This document shows positions 27,237-35,295 of a DNA stretch of 40,255 bases, one piece after another. A program made the position numbers and the translations under genes. The notes beneath the pieces were generated by a model. It had not been told where the DNA came from and made no database searches. It saw only the letters and a program-made list of their open reading frames with translations. Position 1 is the stretch's first letter. Each line of letters starts with the position of its first letter. The DNA comes from an uncultured Ruminococcus sp. (GTDB taxonomy: Bacteria; Bacillota; Clostridia; Oscillospirales; Acutalibacteraceae), in assembly GCA_902801245.1 (NCBI GenBank), contig CADCHW010000018.1:1-40255 (forward strand), written 5' to 3'.

Positions 27237-29475
27237 ATCTCGTCACTCCTCCCGTGTAAATTCTGTTCACTTTAACCGAGCCGTTATCGGAAAATTCAAA
27301 ATCAATTCTGCCGTTTCCGTCGGTTGCTTCAATTGTTTTTATATCGTCTTCAAGAGTATTTTTCATTTCAAGATATTCTTCGCCGTAAGCCGATACTACA
27401 ACATATACATCATTATCAAAAATAAAATTATTTGGAATATCACTTATCACGGCAATATCGGGTGTTTTGAAATTGTGTGGTAATTCATCGAAATCCGCAT
27501 TTATCGGACAAATCAGAATATTTGTATCATAAATTGTAAGATACTCCCACGTGCCTGTTTCTGTTGTTATAATATTCAGCGTGACATTATTAAAAACATA
27601 TAACTTATAGTTATTGCTTATCTTTTCAACATCTGCACCTTTATATTTAATATAACTGTATTTCTCGTTATACATTTTATCATCATATACAATAATTTCA
27701 CTAATATTGAAATCGTGAGTAATTCTTCTGCAATAGTTGTAATCGGGTTTATTCGGAGGAATATCTATAAGACAAGCAATATTGCCAAAATCAGACAGTT
27801 CAGTTTTAATAGTATTATACTGATATTTTTCACCATATGAATTAAGCATAACTATATTATTGTTATTTTTAACGGTTAAAGTCATACCGTTTCCGACATC
27901 AAGCACAGAAAATGTAACTTTATCGCTGTCAAAAATCGCACTGAAACTATACAACCCGATAAAGACAGCAGCCGCCGCAACAGCTCCTATTTTCAGATAT
28001 TTCCTTTTCTTATCAAACACTACCAGAAATACAATAAAAATAACAGTTACCGCAAACCAAATATACACAAATGTTTTATCTGTGCTTATACTTGAATACG
28101 GCATATTTTGGAACATATCCGTTACAAAAGTAAGATATTTAGCCGTAAGACCTGCCAATATCATAAACGGATACGCAAAAGCGTTCAAATGTAATGCAAA
28201 AAGCAGCACGGCAAATCCACCGCAGACTATTATAATTCCTGTGAACGGAACTGTCAATATATTCACGAAAATTGTATACGGAGAAATCGAGCCTGTAACC
28301 AATATCAAAAATGGAATTGAACCGACAAAAGCAGAAATTGAAGTTGAAAACAAGGTTGTCAATTTCAGAAATGCTTTTTTCTCAATTGCAAGCCGATTGA
28401 CCAAATAATCGGACATTTTATTCGCCAACAAAATAATTGACAATGTACACGAAAATGACCACAGTAAACCAATATCCCCAACATTTAACGGATTTAAACA
28501 AAGCAAAAATGCCGCCAAACCGAGAGTATTCAGGGAATCGGGTTTTGAGCCTACAAGCCGACCGACTATTGTGATTAATACCAACACAAATGCACGTCTT
28601 ACGGAAAATCCGAATCCTGAAAGCAACGCAAACAAAGTCAATCCGAGAACCTGAACAAATGCGGAAACATATCTATTATCAAAAATACTCGTTATTGCAA
28701 AATACATCAGACTTGCCACAATTGACAAGTGAAGTCCCGAAACAACAAGCATATGCGACACACCGAGATTTTTAAAAGCATTATAAACATCATCTCGCAA
28801 GTACATTTTATCGCCTGTGATAATTGCTGTACATAGTGAGGCTTCGTCATATGATATATATTTTTGGAATGTTTTAGCTATATATTTCCGAATATCATTG
28901 AATATATTATAGAATGGTTTAATATTATTATGTATTATTTTATATTCGCTTTCAAAATACGGGTTAATATATGTTGTTAGAAAAATATCTCTTGCACCGT
29001 AGTATGAAGCATAATTATATCCACTTTCATATTCTGAAGAAAGAGTTGCTTTTCCCTCAACAAAATCATATATTTCCATAGTCAAAGTATTGCTTGCAGT
29101 GACATTGATTTTTACACTTTTATTTTCACCGTTTATTGTATCGGTTTTAACAGTAAAATGAGTATTGCTGCCGTTAGTATACGGATTTGAAACAATCATA
29201 CCCGAAAAAGTAACGGTATTTCCGCTGTATTCGTCAATAATCGGCTGTACGTGATATTTTATAATACCCATATAGCCGAATAATGCTATACCTGCCGACA
29301 GACAACAAACCGCTGCCGAAAGTGTATTTCTTTTACCAATAAATTTAACAGCAAAAAGCAAAACGGAAATAACAAAACACACCACGGCTGTTTGAAGAAC
29401 CGCAGTGTGAACAGAAATCGCAAAAACAAGCGAAAAGAGCATACTGAATCCGATACAAGCAAAAGGTCTTTTCAC
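27220..29475 (-). CDS. comEC: ComEC/Rec2 DNA-uptake channel protein, degenerate metallo-beta-lactamase domain
   Basis: 751 aa from GTG at 29475 behind AAAGGAGTG. Layout: N-terminal membrane helices and OB-type domain (about 1-200), the Competence channel domain (about 205-490, with HMLVVSGLHLSIVASLMYF and SGFGFSVRRAFVLVLI) and a C-terminal domain (about 510-751) at the metallo-beta-lactamase position beginning FSVLDVGNGMTLTVKNN. ComEC imports single-stranded DNA across the membrane. The usual HxDxDH zinc motif is absent: the matching stretch reads LIDIPPNKPDYNYCRRI, so the nuclease-type domain is probably inactive. It is followed by holA, overlapping it by 17 nt. Confidence 0.93.
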   Translation of the reverse strand: MKRPFACIGFSMLFSLVFAISVHTAVLQTAVVCFVISVLLFAVKFIGKRNTLSAAVCCLSAGIALFGYMGIIKYHVQPIIDEYSGNTVTFSGMIVSNPYTNGSNTHFTVKTDTINGENKSVKINVTASNTLTMEIYDFVEGKATLSSEYESGYNYASYYGARDIFLTTYINPYFESEYKIIHNNIKPFYNIFNDIRKYIAKTFQKYISYDEASLCTAIITGDKMYLRDDVYNAFKNLGVSHMLVVSGLHLSIVASLMYFAITSIFDNRYVSAFVQVLGLTLFALLSGFGFSVRRAFVLVLITIVGRLVGSKPDSLNTLGLAAFLLCLNPLNVGDIGLLWSFSCTLSIILLANKMSDYLVNRLAIEKKAFLKLTTLFSTSISAFVGSIPFLILVTGSISPYTIFVNILTVPFTGIIIVCGGFAVLLFALHLNAFAYPFMILAGLTAKYLTFVTDMFQNMPYSSISTDKTFVYIWFAVTVIFIVFLVVFDKKRKYLKIGAVAAAAVFIGLYSFSAIFDSDKVTFSVLDVGNGMTLTVKNNNNIVMLNSYGEKYQYNTIKTELSDFGNIACLIDIPPNKPDYNYCRRITHDFNISEIIVYDDKMYNEKYSYIKYKGADVEKISNNYKLYVFNNVTLNIITTETGTWEYLTIYDTNILICPINADFDELPHNFKTPDIAVISDIPNNFIFDNDVYVVVSAYGEEYLEMKNTLEDDIKTIEATDGNGRIDFEFSDNGSVKVNRIYTGGVTRYAENQ

Positions 29476-29495
29476 TTGATTACACTCCTTTTAAA

Positions 29496-29798
29496 TTATT
29501 TTCTTCTGTACCATTTCCGCCAATCAAATAAAGCTTCTTTGTAACCCTTGTAAGTGTTGTGCAGCCACGGGTCGCCGTTATCCCATTGTCTTTTTAGTTC
29601 GGCTTCATTTTGCTGTCCCTTAAACCTGTAATCCGAAATATCCCAACTGCAATATATCTTTTTGAATCCGGATTTACCTCCCGGAACTTCTTCATAACGT
29701 CTTACCGCACGATTAGCGAAAGTTTTCGGGTTAAACCTATCCTTTGAAATGCTTGCACGGTCTTTTAAAAAGGGAGATTTTTTATAACTTCTGCTCAT
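29496..29798 (-). CDS. Small basic hypothetical protein, 100 aa
   Basis: Highly basic, starts MSRSYKKSPFLKD and contains FANRAVRRYEEVPGG, DISDYRF and WLHNTYKGYKEALFDWRKWYRRK. It resembles a family of short Firmicutes proteins of unknown function, and superficially the N-terminus of ribosomal protein S19, but the rest does not match. GAGGTG lies before the ATG. It ends 20 bp before the GTG of comEC, so it may be the first gene of that operon. Nucleic-acid binding is plausible from charge alone. Confidence 0.6.
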   Translation of the reverse strand: MSRSYKKSPFLKDRASISKDRFNPKTFANRAVRRYEEVPGGKSGFKKIYCSWDISDYRFKGQQNEAELKRQWDNGDPWLHNTYKGYKEALFDWRKWYRRK

Positions 29799-29865
29799 AA
29801 TTACACCTCACAAACAAGAGTTTAACGGTACATATTATACTCAAAATCTAAAAGATTCAGCCTGT

Positions 29866-30082
29866 TAAAGTTTGGTCAAGCTTTTTAAAGCTTGCGGGGT
29901 GTAGGGGCAGAGTCCTTGCTCGCTGACGAAACAAAATTATCGTAGAAAATAAACTACCCTCAGCGAAATCGAGTAAACTATAAATCAAAGCAACCCTTAA
30001 AATAATACCTTTCGGTAAAAATCAAAACAGGCAACAGCGTAGCGAATTGCCGATTTAAGAAAGAAAAGTGCTGAATCTTAAC
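29866..30082 (-). repeat. Dispersed structured repeat, copy 3 (3' of the phosphoribosyltransferase gene)
   Basis: About 215 bp, same orientation as copy 1. It keeps AAAGTTTGGTCAAGC, the AAGCTT palindrome, CGCTGACGAAAC, CCCTCAGCGAAA and GGCAACAGCG...TTGCC (30031-30051). The GGCAGAG hairpin is weaker here. The right boundary overlaps the last codons and stop of the phosphoribosyltransferase gene (stop at 30078-30080). Confidence 0.8.
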
Positions 30083-30632
30083 GCTTTCTAGTATATTTAG
30101 GAAACAACGGCAATTTTTCCAAAAAAATAATATCGTCACGTTCCGCCGCATTACCCTCCGCAAGAACAGCCGCTTTACCGACAACAATTCCGCCTGCCTG
30201 CTCCACAAGATTTTCAAGCACCGTCAGCGATGCACCTGTGCTTATAACATCGTCCACAATCAGAACACGCTTGCCTCTGAGCTTTTCGGCTCTCTCCTTG
30301 GCAAGGTACAGCCTTTGAACTGCCGCCGTTGTAATTGACTTAACCTCAAACGAAATCGGGTCAAGGTCATACGCTTTAATTGACTTTCTTGCAATCTCGT
30401 ATTCACGACAGCCTTGTTTTGCCATTTCGTAACAAAGCGGAATACCCTTAGCCTCTGCCGTAATCACGATATCGTGTTCGGGACATTTCTTCAAAAGCTC
30501 ACCGGCGACAGCTTCGGTAATCTCGATGTCACCGAACATCACGAATGCAGCGATATCGAGTGTGTCGCTTACAGGACAAAGCGGAAGTTCTCTTTCAAGT
30601 CCTGCAATATTTATTTTATACGTTTCGGACAT
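30078..30632 (-). CDS. Phosphoribosyltransferase (adenine-type)
   Basis: 184 aa. The PRPP-binding motif VLIVDDVISTGAS is complete (about 130-142), with the hood region DIAAFVMFGDIEITEAVAG upstream. IVITAEAKGIPLCYEMAK precedes it, as in adenine phosphoribosyltransferases, which make AMP from adenine and PRPP for purine salvage. Xanthine-type enzymes are similar, so the base is not certain. The stop codon lies inside a copy of the dispersed repeat. The HIT-protein gene is 45 bp upstream; the two probably share a transcript. Confidence 0.85.
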   Translation of the reverse strand: MSETYKINIAGLERELPLCPVSDTLDIAAFVMFGDIEITEAVAGELLKKCPEHDIVITAEAKGIPLCYEMAKQGCREYEIARKSIKAYDLDPISFEVKSITTAAVQRLYLAKERAEKLRGKRVLIVDDVISTGASLTVLENLVEQAGGIVVGKAAVLAEGNAAERDDIIFLEKLPLFPKYTRKR

Positions 30633-30677
30633 ATTATTCTACCTCTTTAATATTCTTTTCAGCTTACGCATAATTCT

Positions 30678-31016
30678 TCATATAATACGCTCACCCATTG
30701 TTTTACCGCCAAGCATATGGAAATGTAAATGCTTCACAGTCTGACCTGCGTCTTCACCACAGTTGTTTATGATTCTGTAGCCGTTTTCAAGACCAAGCTT
30801 CTCAGCGATTTTCTGAGCGGCAAGAAAAACTCTGCCCACAAGCTCGGCATCTTCCTCGGCAATATCGTTCGCACTTGCAATATGCTTTTTCGGAACAATA
30901 AGAACGTGTACAGGCATTTGAGGATTCAAGTCGTTGAACGCAGTCACAAACTCGTCCTCATAAACCTTTGTTGAGGGAATATTCCCCTTGATAATCTCAC
31001 AAAAAATACAATCCAT
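30678..31016 (-). CDS. HIT-family nucleotide hydrolase (Hint-type)
   Basis: 112 aa from the second ATG (31016), 9 nt after AGGAG; the ATG at 31025 would abut the ribosome site. The histidine triad HLHFHML is present, with the N-terminal CIFCEIIKGNIPSTKVYED and PVHVLIVPKKHI typical of Hint/HIT proteins. Members cleave adenosine phosphoramidates or AMP-lysine. It is soluble. It is followed by the phosphoribosyltransferase gene on the same strand. Confidence 0.93.
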   Translation of the reverse strand: MDCIFCEIIKGNIPSTKVYEDEFVTAFNDLNPQMPVHVLIVPKKHIASANDIAEEDAELVGRVFLAAQKIAEKLGLENGYRIINNCGEDAGQTVKHLHFHMLGGKTMGERII

Positions 31017-31025
31017 AATGAACAT

Positions 31026-31272
31026 CTCCTTATTATTTGTAAATAAATTTTATCACATTTTGTAACCAATGTCAAACCGTGCAACGTCCGAGGGAAATAC
31101 ATAATTTTTATTTAACGTTATATATAAGGTGATTAGTTTTTGCCATTCATTTGACAGTTATGTATTAAAATTACTCGGAAAGCGTATAAATTCTCGCTGT
31201 TTCAGAATGTGCAGAATTTTATCACCGAATATATAGTTGCTATTACTATTAAACGTTTACCTATTTTCATTA
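31026..31272. other. Intergenic region before the transposon-like element
   Basis: AT-rich sequence upstream of the HIT gene. No clear promoter, ORF or structure. The last three bases (TTA, 31270-31272) are the left target-site copy of the element at 31273-31637. Confidence 0.5.
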
Positions 31273-31637
31273 GGAACTGTTGCGAAATAAGTTGTGCAAT
31301 TTAAACGAAGGATAATTTGTTCTGTGCTAGGCACACTGCCGCAGGAATACTGACGTATTTCAAGGTAGTGTAACGACGCACAGGGCAAATTATACTCGAA
31401 AGCGTTAAGATTTAGCGACAATATTTTAAAAAATCGAGATTTTTTTAAAAACCCCTCCGTCAGCCTTACGGCTGCCACCTCCCCTAAAAGTGGAGGCTTT
31501 TTGGTTCTCGATTTATCAAAGTCGCCCCTTATAGGGGGAGATGTCCGCAGGACAGAGGGGTTTAATTGAATTTGCTGAATCTTTCAGATTTTGAGTATAG
31601 ACAAGTTTAAATGTGCAAGTTATTTTGTGACAGTTCC
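31273..31637. mobile_element. Non-autonomous transposon-like element (MITE) with imperfect terminal inverted repeats and TTA target duplication
   Basis: 365 bp. Left end GGAACTGTTGCGAAATAAGT (31273-) and right end (to 31637) are inverted copies of each other over about 33 bp; the shared pattern is GGAACTGTyrCrAAATAA then TTGyrCA and TTTAAAC. TTA flanks both sides (31270-31272, 31638-31640), as expected for a 3-bp target duplication. There is no transposase ORF. Inside lie an 18-bp inverted repeat pair (31310-31327 and 31378-31395) enclosing CACTGCC...GGTAGTG hairpins, and a second, GC-rich palindromic block (31449-31563). Confidence 0.7.
31449..31563. repeat. Nested palindromic element inside the transposon-like element
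   Basis: Ends AAACCCCTC (31449-31457) and GAGGGGTTT (31555-31563) are inverted repeats. Between them are CAGCC-ttac-GGCTG, CCTCC...GGAGG, CCCCT-tat-AGGGG and GTCC-gca-GGAC. It resembles the C-rich palindromic repeats often seen between genes of gut Clostridia. Confidence 0.6.
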
Positions 31638-31830
31638 TTAGTACCTCCTTCTTCTATTGAGCATAAGGGGAGTCTCTAAGGAAACGCTGATTAAATGCCG
31701 TTTAGTCGAATAAGCAACTCGAAAAATCGCTTAACTACACTATCTTGGATTTAAAAAAGATTAAAGCTTTTAACGATTCCCACTCCTACCAAGTTGAGTT
31801 TACATATAAAAAGTTTTGCGTTTATAATGG

Positions 31831-32361
31831 TTATTTCTTATTGATATCATTTAAGGAATTAACCATTAATATTTGCTCCTGTGATAAATTATATAAAGCA
31901 AAGCCAACCATATTATTCATGTTATCAATTATAAAGCCAAGTTGATTTTTTATTACAACCTTACAATCGTATAAATTATCACAAAACACACAAAGCATGG
32001 TTTTATCATATAAAAAGAATTTAGTAGTTCCATTATTATCGTTGAAATCATTCACTTTAGTAAATATTTTAGTATCTATCTGAATACTTTTATTTAAATC
32101 GACCGGCAATATAAAATCAAGTTTACTAAATGTAATTGAAGTTATAAAACAAGTTATGTTAATAATGTCGCCTACATATTGCGAAATTCCTATTTCTAAC
32201 GGCGGATAATCTATTTCAGATTTCAATCTCCAATAGCATGGAATTATTTGATTTTTACTTGGTTCGGTAACGGAAACCAAAATCAACCCATCACCGATTT
32301 TATCCAAACTAAATATGAATTCCTCATTACTCTTTAAAATTTTTTTTACAGATAGCAGCAT
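31831..32361 (-). CDS. Hypothetical protein, 176 aa (immunity-like, unproven)
   Basis: Soluble, beta-rich and Ile/Asn-rich, no known domain recognised. It starts MLLSVKKILKSNEEFIFSLD, behind AAGGAGG. The AT-rich composition is unlike the neighbouring HIT and phosphoribosyltransferase genes. Its position between two mobile-type elements and beside a toxin fragment with an immunity-type gene suggests an orphan immunity or accessory protein (inference from context only). Confidence 0.55.
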   Translation of the reverse strand: MLLSVKKILKSNEEFIFSLDKIGDGLILVSVTEPSKNQIIPCYWRLKSEIDYPPLEIGISQYVGDIINITCFITSITFSKLDFILPVDLNKSIQIDTKIFTKVNDFNDNNGTTKFFLYDKTMLCVFCDNLYDCKVVIKNQLGFIIDNMNNMVGFALYNLSQEQILMVNSLNDINKK

Positions 32362-32563
32362 AGCACCTATTCTTCCTCCTTGTTTTAATTTTATGAAAGA
32401 ATAATAAGCATCATCAAATCGTAAATATAAGGAATTACCGATTTAATCTTAACAACAAAAAAGCATTGTGTGTTTAGCCATATTTTGATATATTTCATCA
32501 AGAACGGCATTTTAATCAGTATTTCCATAACAGATACTTATAAAGTTGCTTCCTCTCAAATAA

Positions 32564-32661
32564 GGGCATCTCTAAAAAACATATTTTTTAAAATTTGATA
32601 ACGTATTTGCGTGCTTTTTTAAGGGTGAAAACTGCAAATAGATAGTTTTTTAGAAGTGTCC
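32564..32661. mobile_element. Small MITE-like element with ATAA target duplication
   Basis: 98 bp. Ends GGGCATCTCTAAAAAAC (from 32564) and GTTTTTTAGAAGTGTCC (to 32661) are inverted with 14 of 17 matches. ATAA flanks both ends (32560-32563, 32662-32665). No ORF inside. It lies between the two immunity-like genes. Confidence 0.55.
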
Positions 32662-32671
32662 ATAATATGGT

Positions 32672-33193
32672 TTATGATAATTCTTCAACGCTCAAAAGAG
32701 TATTTATCGAAGCGTCGTTAAACTCATATAAATATCCACATATTGTTTTTGAAAGAAAAATAAAGTCTTTATATATTTTTTTAAACATAGCACTTAATTC
32801 TGATTTTTTTACCGATGTGCTACAAGTAACATTACCGCTGTAGGAATTGTAAGTTACATCAACAATTTCGCTTTCATCGGAGCTGAACTGTAAAAAGAAT
32901 TCGCTTCCTTGCTCGTAAAAATCAATTCTGAAATTATAATCATTATCTGATATTTTTCTGAGAACATCCGGCAGCTGTTCAAGCAGAACAGCCAAATCCC
33001 AGTCGATACTAAGACTAAGACCGGTCATTCGTTCCTCATAAGAAATACCATCGATATAGAATTCAATTTCATTGGTTTTGTTCATGACCTTGCACATTTC
33101 CCATGTCACTTCATGTTTTTGCGGAGAATATGAAGGATCTTTGGGCGCTGTATTTAGTTTTTCCGGATAGCACAGATAAATTTTAAAGTTCAA
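32672..33193 (-). CDS. Probable immunity protein of a polymorphic toxin (173 aa)
   Basis: Soluble protein of mixed alpha/beta content with no domain I can name. It contains WDLAVLLEQLPDVLRKISDN, FRIDFYEQGSEFFLQF and KKIYKDFIFLSKTICGYLYE. It starts 13 bp after the stop of a polymorphic-toxin C-terminal fragment on the same strand, the classical position of a cognate immunity gene. The ribosome site GGAGGG precedes the ATG. The immunity role rests on context. Confidence 0.65.
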   Translation of the reverse strand: MNFKIYLCYPEKLNTAPKDPSYSPQKHEVTWEMCKVMNKTNEIEFYIDGISYEERMTGLSLSIDWDLAVLLEQLPDVLRKISDNDYNFRIDFYEQGSEFFLQFSSDESEIVDVTYNSYSGNVTCSTSVKKSELSAMFKKIYKDFIFLSKTICGYLYEFNDASINTLLSVEELS

Positions 33194-33206
33194 ATCAATC
33201 CCTCCG

Positions 33207-33614
33207 TTATCTGATAGGGTAAGCAGTATTTACTGTTCCTGACCCATCTCCATTGAATACAATACGAGCTTTAGTTGCCGGATAGCTATTTATTTCTCCA
33301 TTTTCACAAGCAATAACTTCGCCGATACCTTCCTGAATAGGAACCTCATACACTCCTGTTTTGGGAACATTGGGATTCGACATCACACTGTCCATTACTT
33401 GTGCTGCTTTACCGTTATGGAGCCAATGTCCTTGATCAGGGCTTACGGTTGGCGGTTCTGTTCTCGTACCATTTTCAAATGCTAAATGCTGTTCGTAACC
33501 TGTTCTTGCACGATCAGCTAAACTTGATCCATTTTGTTTACCGTGTTCCGATATGGAATGACCGTATTTACTACCTGTACCGGGATCAAAATTAGCACTT
33601 GTGGGACACCTTTT
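33207..33614 (-). pseudogene. 5'-truncated polymorphic-toxin C-terminal domain (RNase A-like candidate)
   Basis: The frame is open from 33614 with no plausible start before the internal ATG at 33395. It reads DPGTGSKYGHSISEHGKQNG, then LADRARTGYEQHLAFENGTR, ...DQGHWLHNGKAAQVMDSVM... and ends ARIVFNGDGSGTVNTAYPIR. The GHSISEHG and VNTAYP pattern recalls the histidine and TaYP motifs of bacterial RNase A-like contact-dependent toxin domains (inference). The N-terminal delivery part is missing: the frame breaks at the palindrome block 33616-33675. So it is a displaced toxin tail, followed 13 bp later by its likely immunity gene. Confidence 0.6.
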
Positions 33615-33615
33615 T

Positions 33616-33675
33616 CAGCCCTATCGGGCTGACGGCAATTCTTCTCCGACCTATAGAGGTCGGAGTCTTCTTGCC
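33616..33675. repeat. Cluster of perfect palindromes at the break of the toxin fragment
   Basis: CAGCCC-tatc-GGGCTG (33616-33631), then GGCAA (33634-33638) pairing with TTGCC (33671-33675) around CTCCGACCT-atag-AGGTCGGAG (33644-33665). It forms a cruciform-like unit and may also terminate the lipoprotein transcript. Confidence 0.65.
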
Positions 33676-33701
33676 GATGGTGGATAAATCTTATCAAAAA
33701 A

Positions 33702-34151
33702 TTACTCAATATAATCCGGAGTTTCCTTACCGTAAATCTTAGTAAACTCGTTTCCGTTGATTTTGAGAGTATCGCCGTCAAGATACCAATAATTCTCCGC
33801 TGTTATCTGCCCTCTTGAGCTTGCCCAATCGTAGGTTGTTATGGAACCGCTCATTGTTGTAAGAACAAGATTATTTTCATCATCAATATCATATGTTCCC
33901 TGCATACCTCCGATAACACAGCGTTTATCTTCAAGAAAATAGTGCATAACCTCGTCAAGTCTGCCCCACTGACCGACAATCTCGTTTTTGAGTTCATCGG
34001 CGGTTTTCGTTACCTCAACCGTACTTTCAACCGTGGAAACACTTGATTTATCAATATCTGTATCAGTGTTGGCTTTTTCGTCTGAATTACAGGCTGTAAG
34101 CATAAAAACAACCGTCATTGTCAAAAACATAAGCTTTATGAATTTTCTCAC
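33702..34151 (-). CDS. Small lipoprotein with lipocalin-like C-terminal domain
   Basis: 149 aa from GTG at 34151 behind AAAGGAG. Signal peptide with lipobox LTAC (about residues 18-21), then an Asp/Ser/Thr/Val-rich linker (22-55), then a domain beginning ELKNEIVGQWGRL and containing YDIDDENNLVLTTMSGS and WYLDGDTLKING. This is the beta-strand pattern of small lipocalin-like (DUF5640-type) domains of surface lipoproteins. Binding partner unknown. Divergent from ribF. Confidence 0.75.
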   Translation of the reverse strand: MRKFIKLMFLTMTVVFMLTACNSDEKANTDTDIDKSSVSTVESTVEVTKTADELKNEIVGQWGRLDEVMHYFLEDKRCVIGGMQGTYDIDDENNLVLTTMSGSITTYDWASSRGQITAENYWYLDGDTLKINGNEFTKIYGKETPDYIE

Positions 34152-34182
34152 GGAAAATCACTCCTTTATTTTTCACATACAT

Positions 34183-34211
34183 ATTATATCACAATTCGAC
34201 TTGAATGTAAA
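34183..34211 (-). promoter_or_regulatory. Promoter of the small lipoprotein gene
   Basis: Minus strand TTTACA (34206-34211), 17-bp spacer, TATAAT (34183-34188). Confidence 0.6.
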
Positions 34212-34282
34212 CATAAATTGTCTAACTTTCCCATAATTTCTCTATACAAAATAAATTTACAACATTATCTTTATTCTACCAC

Positions 34283-34311
34283 TTGAATGTAGCCGAATTA
34301 TGTTGTAAAAT
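34283..34311 (+). promoter_or_regulatory. Promoter of the ribF operon
   Basis: TTGAAT (34283-34288), 17-bp spacer, TAAAAT (34306-34311), about 40 bp before the ribF start. Confidence 0.6.
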
Positions 34312-34353
34312 AAAATTGATAAAGAATTTTAAAATCTTAGAATGAGGACAAAT

Positions 34354-35286
34354 ATGCAAATTTTTAATAAAATTGAACATCAGAATGCCCCCTCCTGTGT
34401 GGCTGTCGGCTGCTTTGACGGAATACATATCGGACATCAGAAAATAATTTCAAATATGTGTACTTATGCAAAAGAGAATAATCTTGTTAGTACGGTATTT
34501 ACGTTTCCAAAATCTCCGTCTGTATTACTTGGAAGAACTCCCGAACGTGCCATAATGACCCAAAGCGAAAAAATGAAAACTCTTGAATCTCTCGGAGTTG
34601 AAAAATGCTTTTCCATAGATTTTTTGACAATCAAAGACACCTCTGCGGAAGAATACATTGAAAATATTCTGCTTGAAAATCTCTGTGCAAAGGCGGTTTT
34701 CTGCGGATTCAACTACCGTTTCGGGAAACAGGCTCGGGGCGACAGCGAATTTCTTCACGATATATGTAACAAATTCAACGTTCAAACATTTATATCTTCC
34801 CCTATCTGTTACTGTGACAGCGTTGTAAGCTCCAGCCGAATACGAACTCTTATCGAGAACGGCGAAATTTCCACCGCCAACAAACTCCTTGGCAAGCCTT
34901 TTTCGGTTGAACAGACGATAGTCGAGGGCAAGCACAACGGCAGAACAGTCGGTATTCCCACGGTCAACCAGAATCTCCCGCCCGAATTTGTGACACCACG
35001 ATTTGGTGCATATGCTTCCTTTGCAGTCGTTGACGGCACACGATTTGAAGCTATTACTAATGTCGGCACTCGTCCGACTGTCGGCGGTGTGAATAAAAAT
35101 ATCGAAACTCACATTCTCGGAGATTTCAGCGGTAATCTTTACGGAAAAACAGTCCGCACAGAACTGTTGTATTTTATACGTGACGAACGTAAATTTGACA
35201 ATCTAACAGAACTTTCCGACCAAATTAAACGTGACATTAAGTTCATATACGAACATAACATATACCAAAAATACTTTGGAAAGTGA
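34354..35286 (+). CDS. ribF: Bifunctional riboflavin kinase / FAD synthetase
   Basis: 310 aa from the ATG at 34354 (the ATG at 34342 overlaps the ribosome site GAGGA). N-terminal FAD synthetase domain has VAVGCFDGIHIGHQKII, VFTFPKSPSVLL and SSSRIRTLIENGEI; the C-terminal riboflavin kinase domain has GRTVGIPTVNQNL, YASFAVVDG, NVGTRPTVGG and the final Leu-Phe helices. It makes FMN and FAD from riboflavin. truB, its frequent partner, is absent. It heads a plus-strand unit with DUF3810 and immunity-type genes. Confidence 0.96.
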   Translation: MQIFNKIEHQNAPSCVAVGCFDGIHIGHQKIISNMCTYAKENNLVSTVFTFPKSPSVLLGRTPERAIMTQSEKMKTLESLGVEKCFSIDFLTIKDTSAEEYIENILLENLCAKAVFCGFNYRFGKQARGDSEFLHDICNKFNVQTFISSPICYCDSVVSSSRIRTLIENGEISTANKLLGKPFSVEQTIVEGKHNGRTVGIPTVNQNLPPEFVTPRFGAYASFAVVDGTRFEAITNVGTRPTVGGVNKNIETHILGDFSGNLYGKTVRTELLYFIRDERKFDNLTELSDQIKRDIKFIYEHNIYQKYFGK

Positions 35287-35295
35287 GGCGTTAAT

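Noticed and set aside
31257..31478. ORF of 73 codons across the transposon-like element
   Set aside because: It lies over inverted repeats with no ribosome site and no family match; it is a product of the element sequence.
31668..31710. Sequence GGAAACGCTGATTAAATGCC resembling an insertion-sequence end
   Set aside because: No partner inverted repeat or transposase remnant was found nearby, so it cannot be called an element.
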